Source: Pseudomonas cerasi
GTDB lineage: Bacteria; Pseudomonadota; Gammaproteobacteria; Pseudomonadales; Pseudomonadaceae
NCBI RefSeq assembly: GCF_900074915.1
Contig: NZ_LT222319.1
Location: forward strand, 5,139,501 to 5,203,500
DNA: 64,000 nucleotides
Direction: 5' to 3'
Position numbers and translations under genes: made by a program. This document shows positions 16,687-25,474 of this stretch, piece by piece. How positions within the stretch are numbered: the first letter of the stretch is position 1; every line of letters starts with the position of its first letter. The notes below the pieces were generated by a model. The model had not been told where the DNA came from. It saw only the letters and a program-made list of their open reading frames with translations, and ran no database searches.

Positions 16687-17558
16687 ACCAGCTCCTCTTC
16701 ATCAGCGCCCAGATACGCGGCGATCACCTTCGGATCGTTACGGATCTGTTCCGGCCCACCCATCGCAATCACGTTGCCATGGTCGAGCACCACAATATCG
16801 TCGGAAATCCCCATGACCATGCCCATGTCATGCTCGATCAGCACGATGGTCATATCGTGCTCGTCACGCAGCAGACGGATCATGCCGCTGAGTGCCTCGG
16901 TTTCCTGCGGGTTAAGGCCGGCAGCCGGCTCATCCAGGCAGATCACCTGCGGCCGCGTGCACATGGCTCGCGCAATCTCCAGACGGCGTTGCTGCCCATA
17001 GGACAATTCGCCAGCCAGACGGTTGGCGCAGTCCACCAGGTCGACAACCTCCAGCCAGTAAAAGGCGGTATTCAGCGCGTCCTCTTCGGCCTTGCGATAG
17101 CCCCTGGTATTCAGGATCCCGCTGACCAGGCTGCGGTTGACCCACATGTGCTGGGCGACCAGCAGGTTTTCGACCACCGACATTTCCTTGAACAGGCGAA
17201 TGTTCTGAAACGTGCGCGCCAGCCCTGCCCTGTTGACCAGATGGGTGCCGCCGAACATCTTGTAGTACACCCGGCTGAGGAAGCTTTTCGGCGACACGAA
17301 GTCGGTCGCCTGGAACGGCTCGCCCAATAGCTTGATCACATTGGTGGTCTTGCCACGAGTGTGCAGTTCGATGCGTCCGCCAGTGGCCTTGTAGAAACCG
17401 GTCAGGCAGTTGAAGACCGTAGTCTTGCCCGCACCGTTGGGGCCGATCAGGGCGAAAATCGAATTGCGACGGACCTTGAGGCTGACGTCGCTGAGGGCCT
17501 TGATGCCGCCAAAGTGCATCATCAGGTGCTCTACGGAGAGAATCACTTCAGTGCTCAT
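16683..17558 (-). CDS. livG: branched-chain amino acid ABC transporter ATPase LivG
   Basis: A 291-residue ATPase with Walker A GPNGAGKTT at 39-47, signature LSYGQQRR and Walker B CLDEPAAGLNP. The ARTFQNIRLF motif and a long insertion between Walker A and the Q-loop are typical of LivG/BraF. It pairs with LivF as the heterodimeric motor. ATG 17558 overlaps the livM stop by 4 bases. Confidence 0.95.
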   Translation of the reverse strand: MSTEVILSVEHLMMHFGGIKALSDVSLKVRRNSIFALIGPNGAGKTTVFNCLTGFYKATGGRIELHTRGKTTNVIKLLGEPFQATDFVSPKSFLSRVYYKMFGGTHLVNRAGLARTFQNIRLFKEMSVVENLLVAQHMWVNRSLVSGILNTRGYRKAEEDALNTAFYWLEVVDLVDCANRLAGELSYGQQRRLEIARAMCTRPQVICLDEPAAGLNPQETEALSGMIRLLRDEHDMTIVLIEHDMGMVMGISDDIVVLDHGNVIAMGGPEQIRNDPKVIAAYLGADEEELV

Positions 17559-18868
17559 CGCGCAGCCCCCTCAGTCACCAGCGCGCCCTTGCGCGGTTTC
17601 ACCCCAGTGCGGCTGATGCGAATCAGGCCGCGTGGTCGCCAGATCATCATCAGCACCATCAGAATCCCGAACAGCAGCACGCGGTACTCGGAGAAGCTGC
17701 GCAGCAGCTCAGGCGCAACGGTCAGCACAAACGCGGCGATCACCACACCGACGGTCGAGCCCATGCCGCCCAGCACCACAATCGCCAGAATCAGCGCCGA
17801 TTCGAAAAAGGTGAATGAGGTTGGGTTGACGAAGCCCTGATAGCTGGCAAAAAACACCCCGGCAAGGCCTGCGGTCGATGCGCCAATCGTGAACGCCGAC
17901 AGCTTGACCAGCACGTGATTGAGGCCCATCGAACGACAGGCGATCTCGTCCTCGCGCAAGGCTTCCCAGGCACGCCCGATCGGCATGCGGGTCAGGCGAT
18001 GCTTGATGAACAGCACCGCCAGCACGACCAGAAACAGCACGGCGTAGATGAAGATGAATTTCAGGTCAGGGTTGTAATCGAAGCCGAAATATTCATGGAT
18101 CGGCACCCCGCCATCCTTGGCGCGTCGGCCGAATTCCAGCCCCAGGAAGGTGGGCGCGGGCACCGGCACACCGTTCGGGCCGCCGGTGAACGACAGCCAG
18201 TTGTTCAGCACCAGACGAATGATCTCGCCGAACCCGAGGGTCACGATGGCCAGATAGTCACCATGCATGCGCAACACCGGGAAACCAAGAATGCATCCGG
18301 CCAGCGCCGCCGCAATCGCCGCCAGCGGTAACGCCGACCAGAAGCCCAGCCCCAGATATTGATAGCCCAGCGCCAGGCCATAGGCACCGATGGCATAAAA
18401 CGCCACGTAGCCAAGATCGAGCAGCCCCGCCAGACCGACCACGATGTTCAGCCCCAGGCCCAGCAGCACGTATATCAGACCGAGGATGACCACGGTCAGA
18501 ATGTACTTGTTGGCGAAAATCGGGAACACGATGGCAATCACGATCAGCAGCGGAATGATCCAGTAAAGGCGCGATCGATGATCCGGTTTGAGCACATGCA
18601 CGCCGGAGTCGGAGCTTTCGAAGCTCTGGGAAACACGCAGGCCGCTGGGCGTCTGCAGAAACAGACTGATCAGGAAGCGACCGATCATGACTACGCCCAC
18701 CAGCCAGGCCACGCGGGTCGGTTGCAGGTTGAAGCTGTAGCCATCGAGCACGATCCCGACGATGGGGCCGAACACAATCAGCGCCAGCAACCCGGCAACC
18801 ACGGCATCGATCAGACTCTTCTTGATGTCGACAGGTTTGGAAACAGGAACAGCAACAGGAACGGACAT
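17555..18868 (-). CDS. livM: branched-chain amino acid ABC transporter permease LivM
   Basis: A 437-residue permease from ATG 18868. The N-terminal extension with several membrane segments (about 1-115) is the LivM-specific DUF3382 domain. The permease core follows, with GLNIVVGLAGLLDLGYVAFYAIGAY and the EAA-like loop GRAWEALREDEIACRSMG. It forms the inner-membrane channel with LivH. A frame open for 127 more codons upstream overlaps livH and is not coding; the chosen start is 2 bases after the livH stop. Confidence 0.95.
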   Translation of the reverse strand: MSVPVAVPVSKPVDIKKSLIDAVVAGLLALIVFGPIVGIVLDGYSFNLQPTRVAWLVGVVMIGRFLISLFLQTPSGLRVSQSFESSDSGVHVLKPDHRSRLYWIIPLLIVIAIVFPIFANKYILTVVILGLIYVLLGLGLNIVVGLAGLLDLGYVAFYAIGAYGLALGYQYLGLGFWSALPLAAIAAALAGCILGFPVLRMHGDYLAIVTLGFGEIIRLVLNNWLSFTGGPNGVPVPAPTFLGLEFGRRAKDGGVPIHEYFGFDYNPDLKFIFIYAVLFLVVLAVLFIKHRLTRMPIGRAWEALREDEIACRSMGLNHVLVKLSAFTIGASTAGLAGVFFASYQGFVNPTSFTFFESALILAIVVLGGMGSTVGVVIAAFVLTVAPELLRSFSEYRVLLFGILMVLMMIWRPRGLIRISRTGVKPRKGALVTEGAAR

Positions 18869-18870
18869 AC

Positions 18871-19785
18871 TTATACCTTCGCCACGAGTGGGCGACCCAG
18901 CAGGCCTTGGGGACGGAAAATCAGGATCAGCACCAGCAGGCCGAAACTGAACACGTCTTTGTAATCGGAGTTGATCAGACCGGAGAACTGCGACTCGGCA
19001 ACCCCCAGGATCAAACCGCCCAGCATGGCACCCGGCAACGAGCCGATCCCGCCCAGCACGGCGGCAGTAAACGCCTTGATGCCGATGATGAAGCCGGCAT
19101 AGAAGTCGAACGTGCCGTAATTCATGGTGATCAGCACACCGGCCAACGCCGCCATGGCCGCGCCGATGATGAACACATAGGAAATGACCCGGTCGGTGTT
19201 GATGCCGAGAATCGAGGCCATCTTGCGGTCTTGCTGGGTGGCCCGGCACATGCGGCCCAGCTTGGTGTACTTGATGATGTAGGTCAGCACGCCCATGCCG
19301 ACGAAGGCGACAATGAGGATGAAGATCTTGGTGTAGGTGATCTGTACGAAGCCGCTGCCGACTTCAAAGCGCCACGCACCTTCGAGCAGTGTAGGCACGC
19401 CTTGCTGGCGCGCACCCTGGCTGATCTGTGCGTAGTTCTGCAGGATCAGGGAAATACCGATAGCGCTGATCAGCGGCGCCAGACGGGTCGAGTTGCGCAG
19501 TGGCTTGTACGCCACGCGCTCGATGACGAAGCCATAAACACCGGTAACCACGATGGTGAAGATCAGCGTACCGAGAATCAGGAACGGAAAGGATTCCAGT
19601 CCGAAGAAAGACAGAACCGCGAGGCCGATGGCGGCCAGGTAGGCGGAAATCATGTACACGTCGCCATGGGCGAAGTTAATCATGCCGATGATGCCGTAGA
19701 CCATCGTATAGCCGATGGCGATGAGGCCATAGACAGACCCGAGGGTGAGTCCGTTGACCATTTGTTGCAGGAAGATTCCATCCAT
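18871..19785 (-). CDS. livH: branched-chain amino acid ABC transporter permease LivH
   Basis: A 304-residue integral membrane permease: GLTLGSVYGLIAIGYTMVYG, then GMINFAHGDVYM, and the cytoplasmic loop GRMCRATQQDRKMASILGI that contacts the ATPases. ATG 19785 is used; the codon before it, GTG at 19788, could also start. It is separated from livK by 161 bases that contain a hairpin. Confidence 0.94.
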   Translation of the reverse strand: MDGIFLQQMVNGLTLGSVYGLIAIGYTMVYGIIGMINFAHGDVYMISAYLAAIGLAVLSFFGLESFPFLILGTLIFTIVVTGVYGFVIERVAYKPLRNSTRLAPLISAIGISLILQNYAQISQGARQQGVPTLLEGAWRFEVGSGFVQITYTKIFILIVAFVGMGVLTYIIKYTKLGRMCRATQQDRKMASILGINTDRVISYVFIIGAAMAALAGVLITMNYGTFDFYAGFIIGIKAFTAAVLGGIGSLPGAMLGGLILGVAESQFSGLINSDYKDVFSFGLLVLILIFRPQGLLGRPLVAKV

Positions 19786-19878
19786 CACGCACGCTCACAC
19801 AAAAAGGCAGCTCAGCACCCTGTCAGTCACGCCCTCGTGAGGCATGACCGACAGGTCCGAAAACGATAAAAGAGATGC

Positions 19879-19900
19879 AGGCTCGCTCCTGGGCGAGCCC
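19879..19900 (-). terminator. livK-livH intercistronic hairpin (partial terminator)
   Basis: GGCTCGC and GCGAGCC form a perfect 7-base stem around a 6-base loop at 19880-19899. On the minus strand the sequence after it is T-rich (TCTTTTATCGTTTT). It lies after livK, so it probably lets the binding protein be made in excess over the membrane genes by partial termination or 3' end protection. Confidence 0.6.
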
Positions 19901-19946
19901 ATCATCGGATCAGCGCCTGACGCGCAGGGCCGACGCGAGGTCTATC

Positions 19947-21083
19947 TCACTTCTGTTTTTCGAGTTGCTTGTACTTGCCAGCGGCGTCCCACTGGTAAAC
20001 CACGTAGTCGGAGACTTTCAGGTCACCCTTGGCATCCCAGGCTTTCTCGCCCATGACGGTCTTGACCGGGTTGGCCTTGAGCCACGTGGCGGCTGCGTCA
20101 CCCTTGTTGGACTTGGCACCATTGAAACCGGCCGCCAGGGCCTGTACCGAAGCGTACGCGTAGAGGGTGTAGCCTTCAGGCTCGTAACCGGCCTTGCGGA
20201 ACTGGTCCACGACAGCCTTGCTGTCCGGCAATGCGCGCGGGTCAGCGCCGAAGGTCATGTACACGCCATCGACGTACTGTGCACCACCTGCAGTGGTCAC
20301 CAGCTCGTCGGTCACGACGCCATCATCGGACATGAACTTGACGTCCTTGAGGCCCTGCTCGCGCATCTGACGAACCAGCGGACCGGCTTCCGGGTGCAGA
20401 CCACCGAAGTACACGACGTCAGCGCCTACCGAACGAATCTTCGTGACCAGCGCACTGAAATCTTTTTCGCCACGGGTCAGACCCTCTTCGAGGATCGGCT
20501 TGACGCCCCGCGCGGTCAGTTGCTTGGCCGTTGCGTCAGCGAGGCCCTTACCGTAAGTGTCCTTGTCGTTGATAACGGCGACTTTCTTGCCTTTGAGCAC
20601 GTCGACGATGTAGTCACCCGCAACGACACCCTGCTGGTCGTCACGGCCGCACATGCGGAACATCTCTTTCAGGCCACGTTCGGTCACGGCCGGGTTGGTC
20701 GAGCCTGGCGTAATGGCAATAACGCCAGCGTCGCCGTAGATCTCCGAAGCAGGGATGGTCGACGACGAGCAGAAGTGACCGACTACACCAATCACTTTTT
20801 CCTGATCCACCAGACGGTTGGCAACCGCCACGGCCTGCTTGGGCTCACAGGCGTCATCGCCCGCGACCAGTACTATTTTCTCCCCGTTGACACCACCTGC
20901 CGCATTGATCGCGTCGGCTGCTGCCTGCGCGCCCTTCATGTACTGCTGACCAAACGACGCGTTCGCGCCGGTCATCGGGCCCGCTACGCCGATTTTCACG
21001 TCCGCCTGTGCAAACGAAGACACGCCCAATGCAGTAGCCACTGCGATTGCCAGAAAACCTTTCCTGTAAAACGTATGCGACAT
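19947..21083 (-). CDS. livK: branched-chain amino acid binding protein
   Basis: A 378-residue periplasmic binding protein with a Sec signal (MSHTFYRKGFLAIAVATALG...SFAQA, about 26 residues). The mature chain begins DVKIGVAGPMTG, as in BraC/LivJ. VVGHFCSSSTIPASEIY and ITPGSTNPAVTERG are ligand-pocket segments. It captures Leu/Ile/Val (BraC also Ala, Thr) and delivers them to LivHMGF. ATG 21083 is chosen because AGGAGC lies 8 bases upstream; a longer frame to 21131 has no such site. First gene of the operon. Confidence 0.95.
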   Translation of the reverse strand: MSHTFYRKGFLAIAVATALGVSSFAQADVKIGVAGPMTGANASFGQQYMKGAQAAADAINAAGGVNGEKIVLVAGDDACEPKQAVAVANRLVDQEKVIGVVGHFCSSSTIPASEIYGDAGVIAITPGSTNPAVTERGLKEMFRMCGRDDQQGVVAGDYIVDVLKGKKVAVINDKDTYGKGLADATAKQLTARGVKPILEEGLTRGEKDFSALVTKIRSVGADVVYFGGLHPEAGPLVRQMREQGLKDVKFMSDDGVVTDELVTTAGGAQYVDGVYMTFGADPRALPDSKAVVDQFRKAGYEPEGYTLYAYASVQALAAGFNGAKSNKGDAAATWLKANPVKTVMGEKAWDAKGDLKVSDYVVYQWDAAGKYKQLEKQK

Positions 21084-21583
21084 AAGTGGTGCTCCTGAGG
21101 ATATTTTTTTAGTTGGCACTTTCATGATCAAACAGATACAGAGTTGCTCAGAGCAAGGCGCGTGCCATCGCTTTTTAGTTGAGGGAGATGTCGTGTTCTT
21201 CGTGTCGATCCATCATGCAACGCCGCGCAACAGGGGCACTCTGGTTGCTTCGAGCACGCAAGGTGCAACCCCGGACGAAAAAAGAGCAACCCAAGCGTAC
21301 TCGAGTAGCAACCAGCACATGCCGTGATGGGCAACCCACCTGTAACAGCACACGTCACCGAATTGCACACGCCCGGTGCGCGAACGCTACGAGACGCACC
21401 ATTTGAGGCTAGCGGATTAAACGGGACCTGCTGCAGCCATCGTCAGATTCTGAAAAGCGCGTCACGCGGCGCCAGTAATAACCTCCCTGCATGCGCCCGA
21501 CAAACGACCTTTAAGCGAGATATCATTCCGATAATTCATATTGCTTACGCCAGCCCCTTCGCGCCGCAAACAGAGAAGTCATC
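21084..21583. other. divergent intergenic region livK / LysR gene
   Basis: A 500-base stretch between divergent genes that must hold the liv promoter (minus) and the LysR-gene promoter (plus). Apart from the livK ribosome site (AGGAGC at about 21092-21097, minus strand) I could not pick out a secure promoter, operator or hairpin. Short frames here look like chance. Confidence 0.4.
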
Positions 21584-22489
21584 ATGCTGAACAAACGTCA
21601 TCTGCCCTCGATAGCCGCATTGCAATGCTTTGAGGCAGTGACCCGGCACCTGAGCTTCACGCGCGCGGCAGAAGAACTCAACCTGACCCAGAGCGCCGTC
21701 AGCAAGCAGGTCGCGCAACTCGAAGAGCTGGTTCAGCACCTGTTGTTCCAGCGCGTGCGCCGCCGTCTGCAACTGACGCCGGCAGGGGCGCTGTACCTGG
21801 CCGAAGTGCGCAAGATCCTGACCCAGATTGAGATGTCCACCCACTTCCTGCGCTCCTACGGCGGAGAAACCGAAGTACTGCGCGTCTCCACCCCGTCGAC
21901 ATTCGGCGCCCGCTGGCTGGTGCCGCGCCTCAAGGGCTGGCGCTTGCGTCACCCGCACATTCATCTGGACCTGATCAACGAGCAGGAATCCGATGATCTG
22001 ATCAAAGGCCGTTGCGACGTGTCGTTCTATTTCGGCCAGGCCGCCACGCCCGGTGCAGAAAGCGTGAAGCTGTTCGGCGAGGAACTGGTGGCGGTGTGCG
22101 CCCCCGAAAGCCTGCCGGACGAGCCGCTCAGCGACCCGACCCAACTGAGCGAGCTGGTCCTGCTGCAGAATGCCTTCCGCCCCGAAGCCTGGCATGAATG
22201 GTTCGAAAGCCAGGGCTATCACACCGACCACAGCTATCACGGGCCGCGCTTTGAAACCTTCTATATGTGCATCCGCGCAGCCCAGGTTGGCTGCGGCGTT
22301 GCGCTGCTGCCACGCTTTCTGGTCGAGGAGGAACTGGCCGAGGGCAAACTGGTGATTGCCTGGGATTACGCATTGCCCAGCACTAACAGCGCCTACTACC
22401 TGTCCTATCCGGAACACACCGCCGACGTGCCCAAAATCCGGGTTTTTCTACAGTGGATGCTGGAACAGTTGGATCAACCCCCCGCTTAA
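21584..22489 (+). CDS. LysR-family transcriptional regulator (GcvA-like)
   Basis: A 301-residue LysR protein. The helix-turn-helix occupies about residues 9-65 (LQCFEAVTRHLSFTRAAEELNLTQSAVS), and the effector domain begins near 95 with LRVSTPSTFGARWLVPRL, the form seen in GcvA-like members. It is divergent from livK, 500 bases away, and followed on the same strand by pncB. Either could be a target, but the sequence does not decide; autoregulation is typical for the family. Confidence 0.88.
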   Translation: MLNKRHLPSIAALQCFEAVTRHLSFTRAAEELNLTQSAVSKQVAQLEELVQHLLFQRVRRRLQLTPAGALYLAEVRKILTQIEMSTHFLRSYGGETEVLRVSTPSTFGARWLVPRLKGWRLRHPHIHLDLINEQESDDLIKGRCDVSFYFGQAATPGAESVKLFGEELVAVCAPESLPDEPLSDPTQLSELVLLQNAFRPEAWHEWFESQGYHTDHSYHGPRFETFYMCIRAAQVGCGVALLPRFLVEEELAEGKLVIAWDYALPSTNSAYYLSYPEHTADVPKIRVFLQWMLEQLDQPPA

Positions 22490-22588
22490 GGGCGACAATG
22501 CACACCCATCCGGCCGTGAGCCTTCCATGGTGACAGACAGGAAGTCACGCGCCCTACTTTATCCGGCTGCTCTGGAGAGCCTGATTCA

Positions 22589-23812
22589 ATGAGCGAGAGC
22601 GCCTTTTCCAATCGCATCGTGCAAAGCCTGCTCGATACCGATTTCTACAAGCTGACCATGATGCAGGCCGTCCTGCATAACTACCCGAACGTGGACGTCG
22701 AGTGGGAGTTCCGTTGCCGCAACGGGGAGGACCTTCGCCCCTATCTGGATGAAATCAAGCACCAGATCGAGCTGTTGTGCGAGCTGTCGCTGAGCCCTGA
22801 ACATTTGGCTTTTCTGGAGCGCATCACCTTCATCAAACCGGATTTCCTGCGCTTTCTCGGGCTGTTCCGCTTCAATACCCGCTACGTGAAAACCACCATC
22901 GAGAATGACGAACTGTGCATTCGCCTGCATGGGCCGTGGCTGCATGTCATTTTGTTTGAAGTGCCGCTGCTGGCCATCGTCAGCGAAGTGCGCAACCGGC
23001 ATCGTTACCCGAATACCCTGCTCAGTCAGGCGCGGGATCGTCTGTATGACAAGTTCGAATGGCTGACCACGCATGCCACGGCGGATGAACTGGCCGAGCT
23101 GAAAGTGGCGGACTTCGGCACGCGCAGGCGGTTTTCCTATCGTGTGCAGGAAGAAATGCTTGGTGTCCTGAAAAACGACTTTCCAGGTCAGTTCGTCGGC
23201 ACCAGCAACGTTCATCTGGCCCGTCAGCTGGACCTGAAACCCTTGGGCACCATGGCTCACGAATGGATCATGGCCCATCAGCAGCTGGGACCGCGTCTGA
23301 TCGACAGTCAGATCGCCGCGCTCGATTGCTGGGTCCGCGAATACCGCGGCCTGCTGGGGATCGCGCTGACCGACTGCATCACCACCGATGCCTTCCTGAA
23401 CGACTTCGATCTGTACTTCGCCAAGCTGTTCGACGGTTTGCGCCATGATTCGGGCGACCCGGTGAAGTGGGCCGAAAAATGCATCTCGCACTACCAGAAG
23501 CTCGGTATCGACCCGATGAGCAAGACGCTGGTGTTTTCCGATGGGCTGAACCTGCCCAAGGCGCTCGATATCTTTCGTGCGTTGCGCGGACGCATCAATG
23601 TCAGCTTCGGTATCGGCACCAACCTGACGGCCGACATCCCCGGCATTGCGCCGATGAACATGGTATTGAAAATGACCGCTTGCGCCGGTCAGGCCGTGGC
23701 GAAAATCTCTGACGAGCCCGGCAAGACGCAGTGCAAGGATCCGAACTTTGTCGCCTACCTGCGACATGTGTTCAAGGTGCCGGATTTGCCGAGCCCGGAA
23801 AAACCCGCTTGA
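22589..23812 (+). CDS. pncB: nicotinate phosphoribosyltransferase
   Basis: A 407-residue enzyme of the PncB family: LLDTDFYKLTMMQAVLHNYP at the N-terminus, EFRCRNGEDL, DFGTRRRFSYRVQEEML, GTSNVHLA, and the phosphate site GIGTNLTADIPG. It converts nicotinate and PRPP to nicotinate mononucleotide with ATP, the entry to NAD salvage. nadE follows 26 bases later, so the two steps are co-transcribed. Confidence 0.95.
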   Translation: MSESAFSNRIVQSLLDTDFYKLTMMQAVLHNYPNVDVEWEFRCRNGEDLRPYLDEIKHQIELLCELSLSPEHLAFLERITFIKPDFLRFLGLFRFNTRYVKTTIENDELCIRLHGPWLHVILFEVPLLAIVSEVRNRHRYPNTLLSQARDRLYDKFEWLTTHATADELAELKVADFGTRRRFSYRVQEEMLGVLKNDFPGQFVGTSNVHLARQLDLKPLGTMAHEWIMAHQQLGPRLIDSQIAALDCWVREYRGLLGIALTDCITTDAFLNDFDLYFAKLFDGLRHDSGDPVKWAEKCISHYQKLGIDPMSKTLVFSDGLNLPKALDIFRALRGRINVSFGIGTNLTADIPGIAPMNMVLKMTACAGQAVAKISDEPGKTQCKDPNFVAYLRHVFKVPDLPSPEKPA

Positions 23813-23838
23813 ATTGTCCTATTTACGAGGAGTGAATC

Positions 23839-24666
23839 ATGCACGCCGTACAGCGCCAGATTGCTGAACAGCTCAAGGTCCAGCCACCTTTCGCGGACCA
23901 GAACGCGCTGCAGGCCGAGGTCGCCCGCCGCGTCAACTTCATCAAGGAGTGCCTGCAGAATGCACGGCTCAAGACCCTGGTGCTCGGCATCAGTGGCGGG
24001 GTCGACTCGCTGACGGCCGGCTTGCTCGCTCAGCGTGCGGTCAAGGAACTGCGTGAAAGCACGGGCGACAACGCTTATCGCTTCATCGCGGTGCGCCTGC
24101 CTTATGTGGTGCAGGCCGATGAGCACGAAGCCCAGGCCTCTGTCGATTTCATCGAGCCGGACGAGCGCCATACCATCAACATCGGCAGCAGCGTCAAGGC
24201 ACTGGCCGCCGAGGTGAAGGCGTTCGACGGACTTCCGGCGACCTCGGTGGATTTCGTGCTCGGCAACACCAAGGCGCGCATGCGCATGGTCGCGCAGTAC
24301 ACCGTCGCCGGGGCCTATCATGGGCTGGTGATCGGCACTGATCACGCGGCCGAAGCGGTGATGGGCTTCTTCACCAAGTTCGGCGACGGCGCATGCGACC
24401 TGGCACCGTTGAGCGGTCTGGTGAAAAACCAGGTACGCGCCATCGCCCGCCATTTCGGCGCACCGGAATCATTGGTCGAGAAAGTACCGACTGCGGACCT
24501 GGAAGACCTGTCACCCGGCAAACCGGACGAAGCCTCGCACGGCGTGACCTACGCCGAGATCGACGCCTTCCTGCACGGCGAGCCGGTGCGCGAAGAAGCG
24601 TTCCGGATCATTTGCGAAACCTACGCCAAGACTCAGCACAAACGCGAATTGCCGTACGCGCCGTGA
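23839..24666 (+). CDS. nadE: NH3-dependent NAD synthetase
   Basis: A 275-residue ATP-pyrophosphatase enzyme with the P-loop SGGVDS (in LVLGISGGVDSLTAG), GTDHAAEAVMGFFTKFGDG and the KVPTADLEDLSPGKPDE segment, all typical of the short ammonia-using NadE without a glutaminase domain. It amidates nicotinate adenine dinucleotide to NAD. A GAGG site is 8 bases before ATG 23839. The stop is followed at once by a hairpin-rich repeat. Confidence 0.95.
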   Translation: MHAVQRQIAEQLKVQPPFADQNALQAEVARRVNFIKECLQNARLKTLVLGISGGVDSLTAGLLAQRAVKELRESTGDNAYRFIAVRLPYVVQADEHEAQASVDFIEPDERHTINIGSSVKALAAEVKAFDGLPATSVDFVLGNTKARMRMVAQYTVAGAYHGLVIGTDHAAEAVMGFFTKFGDGACDLAPLSGLVKNQVRAIARHFGAPESLVEKVPTADLEDLSPGKPDEASHGVTYAEIDAFLHGEPVREEAFRIICETYAKTQHKRELPYAP

Positions 24667-24674
24667 GAGGGTGC

Positions 24675-24860
24675 GGAACGAGAGAGCGGCAACACTATCG
24701 TGCCCATGCTCCGCATGGGTACGCCTTTCTGGACGCTCTGCGTCCCTATCCGGAATGTACGGCGCGGCGCAGATCTGTGACGCAGAGCGTCACCCAAGGC
24801 ATTCCCACGCTGGAGCCTGAGGAACGATAATCTCAACTCGTGCGACGCTCCTCACCCGCC
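24675..24860. repeat. hairpin-rich dispersed repeat between nadE and azu
   Basis: Three small perfect hairpins occur in series: CCCATGC/GCATGGG at 24703-24719, GGACGC/GCGTCC at 24731-24745, and GTGACGC/GCGTCAC at 24777-24793. AAGGCATTCCCACGCTGGAG follows from 24796, then TGAGGAACGATAAT. Nearly the same tail recurs at 62381-62416 and partly at 32.5-32.7 kb and 13.15 kb. It lies between convergent genes and may act as a transcript end. Confidence 0.7.
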
Positions 24861-24875
24861 TCAAGGGACCTGTCG

Positions 24876-25322
24876 TTACTTCAGGGTCACAGCGCCTTTC
24901 ATCATGCTGATGTGCCCGGGGAAGGTGCAGAAGAACTGGTATTCCTGTGCCGGGTCGAGCTTCGACACGTCAAACGTCACCGCATCCTTTTCGCCAGCGC
25001 CGATGACTTTGGTGTGGGCGATGACGCGGCTGTCGTCCGGCTTCAAATAGTCCTTGTCGATGCCCGCCGCCATGCCGTCGGTGACGATTGCCTGGGTGTC
25101 GGCCTTTTTGCCCAGCACCCAGTTATGGCCCATGACATTCTTCGGCAGGCTGCCGGAGTGAGTCAGGTTGACGGTGAATTCCTTGCAGCTCTTGTCGATC
25201 TCAATGGCTTTGGTGTCGTACATCATTTGATCGGTCGAATCGACTGTGACCGAGCACTCGGCAGCCAGCAATTGACCACTGGCCAATGACAACAGCGAAA
25301 TCGCTACAAGCTTGCGAATCAT
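24876..25322 (-). CDS. azu: azurin (blue copper protein)
   Basis: A 148-residue precursor: a 20-residue Sec signal ending SGQLLA, then a 128-residue mature chain starting AECSVTVD, exactly the azurin length. Type-1 copper ligands are visible as His in MGHNWVLG and Cys, His and Met in FFCTFPGHISMM. It carries electrons in the periplasm, for example in denitrification or redox-stress settings. It converges with nadE across a repeat; the 152 bases upstream hold its promoter. Confidence 0.96.
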   Translation of the reverse strand: MIRKLVAISLLSLASGQLLAAECSVTVDSTDQMMYDTKAIEIDKSCKEFTVNLTHSGSLPKNVMGHNWVLGKKADTQAIVTDGMAAGIDKDYLKPDDSRVIAHTKVIGAGEKDAVTFDVSKLDPAQEYQFFCTFPGHISMMKGAVTLK

Positions 25323-25474
25323 TTGAATCTCCAGGGCAGGACTTGATTAACGTAAAACTGATGTAAGAAGAGAGTGCCCGATCAGGGCCGGGGTTCCAAG
25401 AACGTGCGTCAAATGGTCCCGCGGACGCTCGCGACGGAGCGCCCTTCTGAAGAACGATTCACGGGAGCAGGTAA

